The notes: generated from the sequence alone by a model not told the origin. A stretch of DNA of 64,000 bases from Platynereis dumerilii (GCA_026936325.1 JAPTHN010000001.1:95433859-95497858), one strand, 5' to 3'. Counted from the stretch's first letter, positions 36,319 to 52,597 are shown. Made by a program: numbers and translations.

Positions 36319-36686
36319 TACAATCATCAAAATGTGAAGACTACGGGGGCTATAAAGATGGAATTGGAGTAAAAGATATCGGTGAAATACCATAAATAAA
36401 ATATAATACTGTTGTAATTTAGGCAGGTATATGTAATTTAGAACTATTCAAGAGTATATAAACTGCTGTAAACAGCCCCTGGGACGAAATTTTCGTGGAA
36501 AATGTTCAGGGGGGGGGGGCCATGCTACATAATAGTACAAATAGTAGCCCTAATACAGCCATAATCGGCCATCAGACACACACAAATGAAATCAGGCTTT
36601 TTTACATTTATGAAATTGAAACTTTTAACTTAACTGTCAAGTGCAGGTAAACGGGGGACAAATAAGTCCATGGACACGACAACTAT

Positions 36687-36795
36687 CCCTGTCAGCATGC
36701 CTCTGCGGTTCAACATCGGCCCAGCGTCAGTCCATTGTCAGCAGCATCAGACCAGCTTCGGGCCAACGTTGGACCGCCGAGGCATGCTGATAGGG
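36687..36795. mobile_element. 109-bp G+C-rich palindromic element, copy 2
   Basis: Starts CCCTGTCAGCATGCCTC and ends GAGGCATGCTGATAGGG; same length and layout as 22893-23001, with more mismatches between the halves. A run of eleven G follows at 36825. Confidence 0.8.
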
Positions 36796-37036
36796 TACTC
36801 ATATTTTGTTTTCATACAAAGAAGGGGGGGGGGGCACATTTCATATTATGTTCCTGGAGGTTGAAAATGCATGTCCCGTGCATTTCAATGTTTGTCCGCA
36901 TTACACTACACTATGTATATTTGTATACATAACATGGTGATGTAGACAAAATAGGAGTATAATTATGCTTTTGATTTCAGCTGTAAGGTAGGCATAGTTT
37001 AATGGTGATACTTTTCATAATATTATTATAGGCCTA

Positions 37037-37431
37037 CGGTACAAACCAAAATACAGTACGACCACCCAAGCAGGTAGGATGAATCAGCCACTAACTTACT
37101 CTTTCACACCTTTGGGCTCCCTCTGACTTAATTCTCACCTTTACCTACTTTAAACTACCTTTTAAAATTGCATTAAATTTGAATTATGTCAATTGATACC
37201 AATTCAAACTCTATCAACCCCATTGTGTTTAATTTCTTTGATATTGTGCCCCTTTGCTAATTGCAATTACATTTCCAGCTGTCTTAAAACACTTTTTGAT
37301 ATGGGGCAAAGTTGTGGAACGTCGTCAAAGGTAGTTGTAAGGAGATTTGAGGTGGAGAGGAGAAATTTGCAAAATAGGTAAACAGAGGATTTCTGACAGA
37401 TTTTTTTAAAACTTTATTTTGGTTTGTACTG
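37037..37431. mobile_element. MITE with CAGTACAAACCAAAATA ends
   Basis: CGGTACAAACCAAAATAC at the left, ATTTTGGTTTGTACTG at the right, TA on both sides. About 395 bases, interior partly self-complementary, non-coding. Confidence 0.8.
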
Positions 37432-37611
37432 TATGTCAAAAAATGTTTCTTACTCTAATTTTTTTTTCAGCGTCTGAAAGCTTTTAAGAAGTATTTTCAG
37501 GTTAGAGCATGTAGATGTTCTTTTGCCTTGAACAGCTGAACAGTCAATTGTTTATGTTTATGAAAATCAATGCTAGAATAAAATAAAGTACGAATTGTTA
37601 AGAAAACTTAC

Positions 37612-37660
37612 CTTTTTGTAATTGCTGTAAATGAGGTGTATTGTCTGCTGTTTGGTCCAA
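37612..37660 (-). other. Probable 5' non-coding exon of the enolase-superfamily gene
   Basis: The first coding exon begins 9 bases before its ATG at a good acceptor (TTGTTTCAG, exon from 35289), so a leader exon must exist upstream. At 37612 the minus strand has a consensus donor, CAAAAAG then GTAAGTTTTC. The exact 5' end is unknown; ATATATATTC lies just upstream and could be TATA-like. Confidence 0.45.
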
Positions 37661-38093
37661 CTGAATATATATGATTCTGAAAGGCTTGAATTTCAAAGTC
37701 TGTGTCTTATCTTTGAATTATCCATATTTGTCTGTCTCAAACAACTACCAAAGTTGCATTAAGATGCATTGATGACAGATAATAGTGAAATAATCTGAAG
37801 ATTTGACAAATTTTGTGTACTTTTGTGATTAGATAAGCATACGATACCAACACATGTTGTAACTGATAGGGACAGGATTTAGGATTATGTCCAAAGAGAA
37901 ACAAAATAAAGTTTGACCCCATACATGTATATGTATATATTGCAGCCACAAGTGGTCAATAGCATGGACCATGCCACAAAGGGCCTTCCAACAAAAGAAA
38001 ACAAGTTACATCTGCAAATATTAATTAAACCTTTTTTTCTGATGGATTGTAGAAAATTCAGCTATATAAACTGGACCCAAAACAGGGGTCCTA

Positions 38094-38613
38094 CAGACGT
38101 CTAGAGTGTCTCCAGTCATCACTTTTGTGACCTCTTGAGACGTCTGTTGATGGACTACATTTGTCCGATCTAGACAGTCCAGAAATCATTAATTTTTGTA
38201 TTTTCCAGATGTGGTCAAATATCATTAGAGGTTAATTTCAGAGCAATAACAGACGTATGTGACACTCAAAATTGTTGACCTGTATAACAGAAAGTCTGTG
38301 TTATGCCATATTAGAACCTTTACAGACGTCTCCAAATACCCATGACATCCAGACAAATCAGTGAAAATCACAATATGCAGACATCTCTGGACCACATAAA
38401 ATTGTTAATTAGTATCTAAATTTCTATCTGTATCACTGATTTATCTGTTGCCTACAGATGGTCTGGATATCTAATAAAATGAGCCCTTACAAACGTCTCA
38501 GTGGCCCCTAAACAGAACATTGTAGACGGTCTAGATATCCGATAAAATGAGCCCTTACAGACGTCTCAGAGGACACTAAACAGGCCCACTATAATAGACC
38601 CGCTAGACGTCTG
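38094..38613. mobile_element. MITE with CAGACGTCTAG ends
   Basis: CTACAGACGTCTAG at the left and CTAGACGTCTGTAG at the right, each including TA. The motif ACAGACGTCT recurs five or more times inside. The right part holds a tandem pair of about 68 bases (GGTCTGGATATCTAATAAAA and GGTCTAGATATCCGATAAAA). Confidence 0.7.
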
Positions 38614-38674
38614 TAGATGCTACAAAAGGACAGTACACTTAAATTTCTTCCTGCACCTGCATATTCTGCAATAG

Positions 38675-38860
38675 AAACTGCAGAATTCTGCAGAAAACTG
38701 CAGAATTCTGCAGTTCTGCAAAAAATTCTGCAGTTCTGTAGGAAACTGCAGAATTCTGCAGAAAACTGCAGAATTCTGCAGGAAGCTGCAGAATTCTGCA
38801 GGAAGCTGCAGAATTCTGCAGTTCTGTAGGAAACTGCAGAATTCTGCAGTTCTGCAGCTC
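38675..38860. repeat. CTGCAGAATTCTGCAG array, left block
   Basis: Runs of CTGCAGAATTCTGCAG joined by GAAA, GAAG or TT, with PstI (CTGCAG) and EcoRI (GAATTC) sites in almost every unit. The unit is its own reverse complement, so reading frames appear on both strands; these are not genes. Confidence 0.92.
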
Positions 38861-38948
38861 CATTAATACCTATACAAGAATGAGGACTGTGAGGAAACAA
38901 GTGGGATCGCAAAAATGTCATTTTAAACTGCTGTTTCAAAATAAACTT

Positions 38949-40185
38949 CCATGGACGTTTTGCCTCTCTGCTCGGTCAATTCTAAACCAAATTTCATTCA
39001 GAAAAATGTTTCAGGTACCCGACAACCAGGTCTATTGACTACACTAGTCAGTCTTTGTCCGTCGTTGTTCTTTTACGCCGTACGACCCTTTTTTCGGCGA
39101 TCGGTCAGCTCGCAAAAATGTCATTTTATAAACTGCTGACAGTGCTCTATCAAAATAAACTTCCATGGACGTTTTGCCTCTCTGCTCGGTCAATTCTCAA
39201 CCAAATTTCATTCCGAAAAAAGTTTCAGATACCCAACAACCAGGTCTATTTAATAAAATCGTCAGTCTTTGTTCGTCGTTGTTTCTTTTTGCCGTACGAC
39301 CCGTTTTTCGGCGATCGGTCAGCTCGCAAAAATGTCATTTTATAAACTACTGACAGTGCTCTATCATAAACTTCAATGGACGTTTTGCCTCTCTGCTCGG
39401 TCAATTCTCAACCAAATTTCATTCCGAAAAAAGTTTCAGATACCCAACAACCAGGTCTATTTAATAAAATAGTCAGTCTTTGTCCGTCGTTGTTTCTTTT
39501 TGCCGTACGACCCGTTTTTCGGCGATCGGTCAGCTCGCAAAAATGTCATTTTATAAACTACTGACAGTGCTCTATCATAAACTTCAATGGACGTTTTGCC
39601 TCTCTGCTCGGTCAAATCTCAACCAAATTTCATTCCGAAAAATGTTTCAGATACTCTGAAACCAGGTCTATTTAATACAATAGTCAATCTTTGTTCGTCG
39701 TTGTTTCTTTTTGCCGTACGACCCGTTTTTCGGCGATCGGTCAGCTCGCAAAAATGTCATTTCATAAACTGCTGACGGTGCTCTATCAAAATAAACTTCC
39801 ATGGACATTTTTCCTCTCTGCTCGGTCAATTCTCAACCAAATTTCATTCCGAAAAAAGTTTCAGGTACTCTGCAACCAGGTCTATTTAATAAAATAGTCA
39901 GTCTTTGTCCGTCGTTATTTCTTTTTGCCGTACGACCCTTTTTTCGGCGATCGGTCAGCTCGCAAAAATGTCATTTTATAAACTACTGACAGTGCTCTAT
40001 CATAAACTTCAATGGACGTTTTGCCTCTCTGCTCGGTCAATTCTCAACCAAATTTCATTCCGAAAAAAGTTTCAGATACCCAACAACCAGGTCTATTTAA
40101 TAAAATAGTCAGTCTTTGTCCGTCGTTGTTTCTTTTTGCCGTACGACCCGTTTTTCGGCGATCGGTCAGCTCGGAGAAATGTCAT
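38949..40185 (+). repeat. Tandem array of six 211/214-bp monomers
   Basis: Monomers start at 38949, 39163, 39374, 39585, 39799 and 40010 (steps 214, 211, 211, 214, 211). The 214 type reads CAAAATAAACTTCCATGG where the 211 type reads CATAAACTTCAATGG. Each contains GTACGACCC, TTCGGCGATCGGTCAGCTCG and a 62-codon reading frame; as 211 is not a multiple of 3 the frame does not run on and it is not taken as coding. The first monomer is the most diverged. Confidence 0.93.
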
Positions 40186-40199
40186 TTCACCAACTGCCA

Positions 40200-41735
40200 C
40201 CTGGTAGAACTACAGAATTTGCTACAGAACTGCAGAATTCTGCAGCTTCCTGCAGATTTTTTTTGAAACTGCAGAATTCTGCAGTTTTTTGCAGAATTCT
40301 GCAGTTTTTTGCAGAACTGCATAAAACCTCCCAGGCTGCATATCTCCTACAGGATTACAGATTTTGCTACAGAAACTTTTCAGAAACGCTGCAATGACAG
40401 AGGACTACCAAACCCCGACCCCCCAAACCAAAACCCCCCAAACCAACCCCCCAAATCAATGTTTCCTTGGTAGCGGCAAGCCCAATGTCAAAGAGGTCTG
40501 AACTATACAGATGCAATACACTGGAGGAAGTAACAGAGGTTCAGAAATCATGCAGTTAGCTGCAGAACTGCAGAATTCTGCAGCTTCCTGCAGAGTTTTT
40601 TTTGAAACTGCAGAATTCTGCAGATTTTTTTGGAACTGCAGAATTCTGCAGTTTCCTGCAGAATTCTGCAGTTTTCTGCAGAATTCTGCAGTTTTTTGTA
40701 GAACTGCAGAATTCTTCAGTTTTCTGCAGAATTCTGCAGTTTTCTGCAGAATTCTGCAGTTTTTTGCAGAACTGCATAAAACCTTCCAGGCTGCATATCT
40801 CCTACAGGATTACAAATTTTGCTACAGAAACTTTTCAGAAACGCTGCAATGACAGAGGACTACCAAACCCCGACCCCGTAAACCAACCCCCAAATCAATG
40901 TTTCCTTGGTAGCGGCAAGCCCAATGTCATAGAGGTCTGAACTGTACAGATGCAATACACTGGAGGAAGTAACAGAGGTTCAGAAATCATGCAGTTAGCT
41001 GCAGAACTGCAGAATTCTGCAGCTTCCTGCAGAGTTTTTTTTGAAACTGCAGAATTCTGCAGATTTTTTTGGAACTGCAGAATTCTGCAGTTTCCTGCAG
41101 AATTCTGCAGTTTTCTGCAGAATTCTGCAGTTTTTTTAAGAATTCTGCAGTTTTTTGCAGAATTCTGCAGTTTTGTGTAGAACTGCAGAATTCAGCAGTT
41201 TTCTGCAGAATTCTGCAGTTTTTTGCAGAGCTGCATAAAACCTCCCAGGCTGCATATCTTCTACAGAATTACAGATTTTGCTGCAGAAACTTTTCAGAAA
41301 TGCTGCGGTGACAGAGGACTACCAAAAACCCCGATCCCTCATACAACAATCCCCCAAACCACGTTTCCTTGGTAGCGGCAAGCCCCAAGTCAGAGAGGTC
41401 TGAACTTTGAAGATGCATTGCAATAAACTACAGGAAGTAACAGAGGTTCAGAAATCATGCAGGGGGCTGCAGAACTGCAGAATTCTGCAGCTTCCTGCAG
41501 AGTTTTTTTTTTTAAACTGCAGAATTCTGCAGATTTTTTTGGAACTGCAGAATTCTGCAGTTTTTTGCAGAACTGCAGAATTCTGCAGCTTCCTGCAGAG
41601 TTTTTTTTTGGAACTGCAGAATTCTGCAGTTTCCTGCAGAATTCTGCAGTTTTTTTAAGAATTCTGCAGTTTTTTGCAGAATTCTGCAGTTTTTTGTAGA
41701 ACTGCAGAATTCTGTAGTTTTTTTGCAGAACTGCA
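40200..41735. repeat. CTGCAGAATTCTGCAG arrays in a higher-order repeat of ~440-460 bp
   Basis: Blocks of the palindromic unit alternate with a conserved spacer. The spacer, with CAGGCTGCATATCTCC, GCTACAGAAACTTTTCAG, CCTTGGTAGCGGCAAGCCC and AGGAAGTAACAGAGGTTCAG, occurs at about 40325-40555, 40770-40990 and 41235-41460, so the higher-order unit is 439 then about 461 bases. At least three rounds are present. Confidence 0.9.
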
Positions 41736-41759
41736 GGAAGAAATTATATACTCCTCCAA

Positions 41760-42880
41760 AATGAGCCCTATTTACATATGAGAAAATTGGAATAATCACA
41801 ATAGGCCTAAATAATTATTTCTTGCCTTGATGACTTAAAATTTTAAAAGATCATCACCATTCATAATCATCATCATTACATGTATGAGACGCTCTATCTA
41901 AAATAATAGTGCTCTTTATCTTATATGCATCCAATCTTGATCTGCTTTAGTCTGCAGCAGGGTATCTATTTTAATGATATTTTAACCTTAAATTTGGCAG
42001 TAAAATCTGCCAACATTGGATAGTTACTTAAAATTAGTTAATAAATTGTGACATGTCGTACTCTGTGACGGTACTCAGGTGCTGTATACATGCACGTATG
42101 GTTCATACTAATGAGATAGCCTACAGAGGCTCAGTATCAAATCAAATTCAACTACCAACCACGAATCACTGTCAAAAACAAGAGGAAATGTGATGACAGC
42201 TCCTCGTTCCAGTTACGAACACAAATTAGTTCATTACTGAATCAGATTAATGTGTCACTTGAGTATAGGTATTACCACACGTCATGTACAAGCGAATGTT
42301 CAGACTAATTAGTTCATTACTGAATCAGATTAATGTTTCACTTGAGCATAGGTATCTATACCACACGTCATGTACAAGCGAAGGTTCAGCAAGAAGAAAA
42401 TTTAATGTTAGAAAAAGTCAACACTGCAAAGAAAATTCTATAAAACGCTTTAAATTTTAGAGTGCCACTAAATGATTAAGTTCACCCAATGCAGAACAAA
42501 CATCGGATTGACGACCTAAGAGATTTTGTAATTATAGCATATTTTAAGATGGCATTGAAATTTACTATTTATTATGTAACTTTTCAGTGTAATTGTAAAA
42601 TGACGTCATATGAACCAAGTCCATCAAGGACAACCAATTTCTACTGCTAGAGTGGACATTCAGAGGGTGAAACGCGTATGCTAGCGCTTTGAGCAGGTTT
42701 CTGGATTTTATGCTTTAAAAAATAATCTTATATTTTAAATTATTTATTATGACGCAGTGGAAGGTCCCTCTCAAATGAACATATTTTCTGCCTATATATA
42801 TATGAAAAACAATTGAGCATAGGCACGATTTTTACTTAATTGACATAGTTAAGAAAAACAAAAAACCTCACAGAGAAAGT
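41760..42880. other. Unassigned intergenic stretch
   Basis: No coding signal. Contains one tandem duplication (42226-42393) and A+T-rich unique-looking DNA. Confidence 0.5.
42226..42393. repeat. Tandem duplication, ~83-bp unit
   Basis: TAGTTCATTACTGAATCAGA and CACACGTCATGTACAAGCG each occur twice, at the same spacing of about 83 bases. Confidence 0.85.
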
Positions 42881-43199
42881 GCCTCAAGTCAGAAGATGTA
42901 TACAAAAAGCTCAAGAAGTCAAGCCTGATCTCTGCATCATGTCCAAATCTGTCTGCTAAGTCCCATGTCCTGACTTGCCCAACGTCCCAGTGTGTCCAGT
43001 ACACCAAAAAAAAACATTCTCAAACATTTGTGCTATGTGTATTTCACTTTCAGGCACCAAAATCAGCACTTTACAAATTGTGAAAAGGAGATGTTCAAAG
43101 GGTCAGCTCCCACCAGGTGGCATTCTATCAACTTCATCACTCTGCACAGCAACACCAGCACCCTCTTGTGTGTAGTCATGCCTTTTGTAAATCAATGCT

Positions 43200-45000
43200 C
43201 ATAAATGTACACTCCTGTCTCTGTCCGGGACTGACAAGTGGCAGCAGAATGCATACAGTCCTTGGAAAATCGAATTGGGTCAACATTAATTTTATCTGTT
43301 TTGGACAGATCACAAGATCAGGTCGCACAACAGCTGTCCATATTACTATGCCAAACTACTTTCACAAAGCATGGTTGCTGGCAAAGATCCAGTGCACTGC
43401 TTTGAATGAAAATGTTCGGAAATCATGAGACAAAATAAAGTTTTGAAACTTTGGCATAAACTTTTGCCTGTGAAAGGGATGATTTTACTCATCAGAAGTT
43501 TGATGGTATTCAATCTACTTATGCCATTTACAGGGTGCGGCAAAAAAACTTGCACCAGCAATAGCCATAAATCATAATTTATTATTGCTATAATTTCCTA
43601 GCCTATGCCTCTATTAGTATGAAATTCGGACACAACCAAAACATTTTTCATTTTTATGAATTAGTTTTCACGTTCTAGGTCTAAAGAGAGTGTATGTCAG
43701 TTTTTTCAGGTGAATCTTGGTTTTTTCAAGTATACCAAAATTACAGCGTTCAATCAAGCTATTGAAATATTGGGGGTGCTTCAGACACCCTTCTCTACTA
43801 TTGCCCATGTAAAAACATTTGAAATGTTGAGGTCTGATGAATAGGGGGGTCTCTGATTTTGGACTGGAGGATAAACTCGAATACTAATGACCTTTCTAGG
43901 CTTCTCTTGGCAGAACATACTATACCTAATCTTGTTAGAATATCACATTACAGTTGATCAATACATAGACAGACGTATTTGGTAAGTGCAGCCCTCCAAG
44001 GCAATTTCTTGGTGCTCCAAGGCTTGATTGATGGGCTGGGAGAGTTGGGGCCCTATACATACATATTCACCCCATCATGTTGAAATATTTTTCTTGCCCA
44101 GCACTGAAACTGATGCTGGAGACCAAAAAATCATTATCTCATCTGATTTACATCCATCGGGCATTTTGCTTTAGAAGATCCACTTGAAATATTTTGTGTT
44201 CATCTCCCAAGTTTTGAACCCATGCAATCAAAAACCTTCAGAAAAGTAGGCCTGAAATTATATTGTTCAGCCACCAAACTGCTAAATATTGTTGGCTTTT
44301 ACAGTGGGTTTGTCTTGGCCGTAATAGAATGCTAGTAAAACTACCCATTGGCAATTTTTTTGCCCTTACATGGAAATGATGATGAATCATTCTGTCATCA
44401 ATAGCAAAAAATGCAAAAATGATCACCTGACCACAGAAACTTGTCTTATTATGCCAAATATTCACTGGAGTTATTCTCTTTCTTTAAACCACCTTTTGAT
44501 GTAAAATTCACGGCATTCAAAAATGATCAGTAGGCCAGCAGTCAGCAAAGTATTGTAGGCTCTTTTGGTTTGGGCAAGCAAGATTTTGCAGAGGCTGCAC
44601 ATTATTGAGAATAGCCTGTGTTCAAACTTTAATTTTACACTAATTCAACTGTTAACCAACTGCTAATATGTTTGGCTAGATATCCCATCACTCAAAACTT
44701 TATTTTGCAATTTTCTGTTTGATCTGCTAGAGATGTTAAAGTGGTGCAAATTTTTTTGCCGCACCCTGTAATTGTGGTCAGAAAAGTGTCCAAAAAGAAT
44801 TCTCTCTCACTTATTCACGTGTCCATCCATACAAAGCCAATGTTTTTGCTTTGTGATATCAAAAATACTCATTTGTATTTATTCTGTTACTTTATGGAGA
44901 TTTATTAACTAGGACAACAATGTAATTTACGATTTCATAAAACCTGTGTAACATTCAACAAAATGTCTTTTCTGCACCATCTATACTGGCATTGTATGTG
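43200..45000 (+). mobile_element. Internally deleted copy of the 11.6 kb mariner-type element
   Basis: 43210-43530 aligns with 11698-12022 (e.g. CACAAGATCAGGT and GCATGGTTGCTGGCAAAGAT), 44771-44930 with 12022-12180, and 44945-45000 with 13530-13595 (CAACAAAATGTCTT, CTATACTGGCATT). The stretch holding the transposase remnant (about 12190-13520) is missing. It is interrupted by the TIR element at 43531-44768. Confidence 0.82.
43531..44768. mobile_element. TIR element CAGGGTGCGGCAAAAA, 1.24 kb
   Basis: CAGGGTGCGGCAAAAAAACT at the left, TTTTTTTGCCGCACCCTG at the right, TA on both sides (43529-43530, 44769-44770). The empty site is visible at 12015-12030, where the homologous sequence runs through without it. 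Minus-strand frames (44238-44465) could be decayed transposase, but no diagnostic motif is clear. Confidence 0.88.
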
Positions 45001-45005
45001 GGCTA

Positions 45006-45263
45006 CAGTACAAATTTCTAAATGTGGCTCAACTTAGCTGTCTATAGCTATTCATTACTAGTCTTATCCATATCTATCCATAGCTATCCATTTGTATTCT
45101 TTTGTTTACACTGAAAGCTCTTTACCCCTTGTTTAAACAATGATTTTTGAGGATAGCTATGGATAGCTATGGATAAGGGTAGCTAGGTTTAGCTTAAAAT
45201 GGCTATGGATAGATAGCTAAGGCTAGATATTAAATAACGAGCCATTTTTAGAAATTTGTACTG
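45006..45263. mobile_element. MITE with CAGTACAAATTTCTAAA ends
   Basis: CAGTACAAATTTCTAAATG at the left, TTTTTAGAAATTTGTACTG at the right, TA on both sides. The inside repeats TATCCATAGCTATCCAT and its complement ATGGATAGCTATGGATA. Confidence 0.85.
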
Positions 45264-45879
45264 TACAATGTATACATCCTCCATGATAAAAAATAGTCCC
45301 AACTTAATATGGTATTTGCAAGCCGTCTGCTTAATATTGAAGCCAACCAAAGTCAGATCAGACACTTACAGAGTTTTTGGAAATAAACTAGAGTTTACTA
45401 GACCATCACTAAATGATGGAACTGTCCTGGTTTCTTCCAGACAATGAAATTCTGTCTGAAGCTCGCAAATTTTGGACCCTAGGTGGCAGCAAATAGCGGT
45501 CGACTTGTAGACAGTGTACACACAGTGTTTGTCAATTCAATAACACAAAGTTAACCAGGGAAGTCAACTAATTAAAATGTAAATGTTAATGTCTAATTTT
45601 TTTAGGTGATGTACTATCGCTTTAGCTCTTTGCCATATATTCTTAGTGCTATATTTGGCCCAAAGTGCTTATATTTGTCTATATATTAATAATTATTTCT
45701 CACTTACTGAACACTGACCCGTTAACAGAGGCCCTGGGACACATGGGGGGAAAACAGGCTGTTGAAAAAGTCACCAAACCGCGTGCTAGCATCGTAACTA
45801 ATAAAATGCAGACAGTACTTTATGTGCAGAATGGTGGGTTCACATGATAAAAGGGCGGGTGAACATTTTTGGAACTGCA

Positions 45880-46145
45880 ATAAAATAATGTTGCTGCAAC
45901 ATCACAAAAGCATTGCTGCAATGTTACTTGGTAAACACAGTTCTGCGAATGGCAGCAGCGCAGCAACATAGCAATGTTTCAGCAGCATTGCCGTGATATT
46001 GCGCATGCAGTGTTGCCTGTAATATGGTGCAGCAATGTAAAATTGTTGCCTTGACTTTGCAGTGATGTTGCAGAATAATATTGTAACAACGTTGCAGTAA
46101 CATTGAATAAATATTGCAGCATTTGTGCAGCAACATTGAAGAAAT
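45880..46145. repeat. Degenerate GTTGCAGCAACATTG minisatellite
   Basis: Repeated variants of CAGCAACATTGC, GCAATGTTGC and TTGCAGTAACATTG on both strands. A shorter relative lies at 6990-7100. Confidence 0.7.
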
Positions 46146-46854
46146 TTTAAAAATTAATGTCTGTACCTCATTACAAACAATGGACTAATTTACAACTTTC
46201 CACAGATTCTTTTTTTTTTCCAAAAAACAAATAATTGTATATTCAACAATATAAATTGGTGGCCATCGAACTCTGTGCAGCTATTTGAAGACTCACCAAG
46301 ATGGAGTGGGAGGAAAATGAGATGAATGAAAATGAGAAACAAGGAACATTTTTAAGTAAAACAAGCTCTCAGTTGTCACATCATCAGACAAAAAGTAAAA
46401 AGAAGAGACGTACTTCTTCTGGAAACAGGTTCAATGAAAATCACATGGTACTGGAATATGAATCCCAAACCGTCTTTATTACTCATGTTTATGGTGCAGA
46501 ATACAGATTTATATAGAAGTAACACAATATCAAGTCCCATTGAGTCATCTTCTTTGATAGCTTAAGACAGAACTTAAAAGAGAGACAAATAATTTCCAAA
46601 GACAAATCAAACAATTGTAAATGTAAAACAATTATATGCACATCATCAACTTGAAAAGAAAAATGCCATTTTTGTGATCCATGCAACCATCTTCCCCTAA
46701 ACAGCAATTTGGAACTGGAATTCAATTTTTTTTGTAACTTGTGTAAGCTTTACTGTGAACTGCTCAGTTCCTCCATCAACAAGTGGGTCAGTCTTGTAAT
46801 TTGTAAATGTAAATGTACATTTAAATGTAAATGTAACAGGTTTAACGTCTGCGG

Positions 46855-47055
46855 TCCTCCTATGAGCTCGGCAGACTGTACAGTGTGCTGGGCTGCCAAT
46901 CGTTGGGTCCAGGGTTCGAATCCAGCTCTTGTAGGGTCATGCCAGCTTATGTTGGACGGCTGTTTCTATCATCCTTCGCCTCATTGCTGTTTCCTCCTCC
47001 TATCCTAATTAGCCTACCAAGTGTATAAATACAGGACGTAAAGCCCCAATTATCA
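46855..47055 (+). mobile_element. tRNA-derived SINE
   Basis: TGAGCTCGGCAGACTGTACA is tRNA-like in the A-box region, and GGGTTCGAATCCAGC is a clear B box. The tail AATACAGGACGTAAAG is shared with the SINE at 27120-27295 on the other strand. Confidence 0.8.
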
Positions 47056-47149
47056 ATCCCTCCATCCTCCATCACCAAACCTACTAAATCTGAGTTAACA
47101 TCTGAGCACTTTATCAGCAAGACCACAGCACCTTTAAACATTGTCATTC

Positions 47150-47325
47150 GAGAAAAATTGAGAAAATATCGTCTTGTACTATATCTAAATGACTTGTGAC
47201 AATTAAAAGAAAAATTGAGAAAATGTCATCTTGTACTATATTTAAATGACTTGTGACAATTAAAAGAAAAATTGAGAAAATGTCATCTTGTACTATATTT
47301 AAATGACTTGTGACAATTTATTATT
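47150..47325. repeat. Three tandem units of ~57 bp
   Basis: Each unit contains AGAAAAATTGAGAAAAT, TCTTGTACTATAT and AAATGACTTGTGACAATT. The second and third units are almost identical; the first differs at a few positions. Confidence 0.9.
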
Positions 47326-47617
47326 CACTCAAAACTACCATAAAATACATAGTCATTGTGATAAGCATTGAAAAGGATAATACGACAATATCCTTAGCTC
47401 TTTTTTTGGCCCATGCCATTAGTCAGCATTTTATCTTTAGAGTGTTTCCAACTTAAAATATCTCTCCTCCAAGAAAACCACCTGAAATGTAATCAAGGGA
47501 AATATAGTACACCATGACACAAGTGAATTCAGACAAGAGGAGAAAAAGTCGATGACAAAAAGAAAAGTATAACACAGTTATCACCAAGCAATGGATGACA
47601 TTGCAGAAATAGGACAA

Positions 47618-47625
47618 TATAAAAA
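47618..47625 (+). promoter_or_regulatory. TATA box of the GST gene
   Basis: TATAAAAA, followed by a probable leader exon of about 25 bases ending at a consensus donor (ATCAAG then GTAAGAC, exon end 47673). The intron runs to the acceptor at 48376 or 48383, just before the ATG. Confidence 0.65.
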
Positions 47626-48321
47626 CTTTGCTCTTGCAAAAGGAAGCACACAGGTGGACTCCATTGCATCAAGGTAAGACAATTGTTTTATCACAGGCAT
47701 GGTTTCAAAAAATAGATTTTTTTACAAGTTTTTAAATATTGCCTTCAGGTTGAATATTCAGCAAATTGTTGAGATGTCATCTCCGCGTGAATTCCACTAA
47801 AGTCTCTAAATTTGATTTGCAAAAAGAGTGGACTGTTGTTCTGTGAAAATAGCACTTCGTGAAGTGTCATCTTCTCTACATTCAACTTGGGAAACATAGG
47901 CTGTTTGAGTAATAATAATGATCAACAGAAGACCATTTGATTTGTCATAACCGAGTTTACACTAAAATTCAGATGCATAATCCTTTTCTTTGCCTGTCAA
48001 CAACAGGCAGGTTTAGTCTCCTTAGATCAAATTAACATTGAAAGTATTGGTATGATCATGATAAATCATCAGTAGGGTGACTCACGAAGTGCCTTTTTAA
48101 CGGTGCAACAACCCACTTTTTTGCACTGCAGCACTGTAGATAGTTGATTCCATTCATACTTTTAAAAAAAAAAGGATATAAGGCTATTTATTTATCTGCA
48201 CACTTACATAATGGAGGAACAGGGGCCGATTTGGGAATAAAGTAAAAAACCCTAATATTTTTAGTACGTTTTCATCTTTCAACCCCCACCCCTCCCTGGT
48301 AAGACATTTTCTGGATCCTAG

Positions 48322-52597
<4,276 letters not shown>

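Noticed and set aside
38949-40185. Regular array, CRISPR-like at first sight
   Set aside because: Monomers of 211/214 bp without unique spacers, in a eukaryotic genome.
38589-41799. Many overlapping reading frames of 60-116 codons on both strands
   Set aside because: They follow the palindromic CTGCAG unit and the 211-bp monomers; the same peptide repeats in every monomer and the frame changes with each step. Satellite DNA, not genes.
44238-44465. Possible transposase on the minus strand inside the 43531-44768 element
   Set aside because: No DDD/DDE motif context could be recognised; left as a mention only.
46301-46516. 71-codon frame starting MEWEENEMNENEK
   Set aside because: Low-complexity start, no domain and no splice sites; could be an exon but not supportable.
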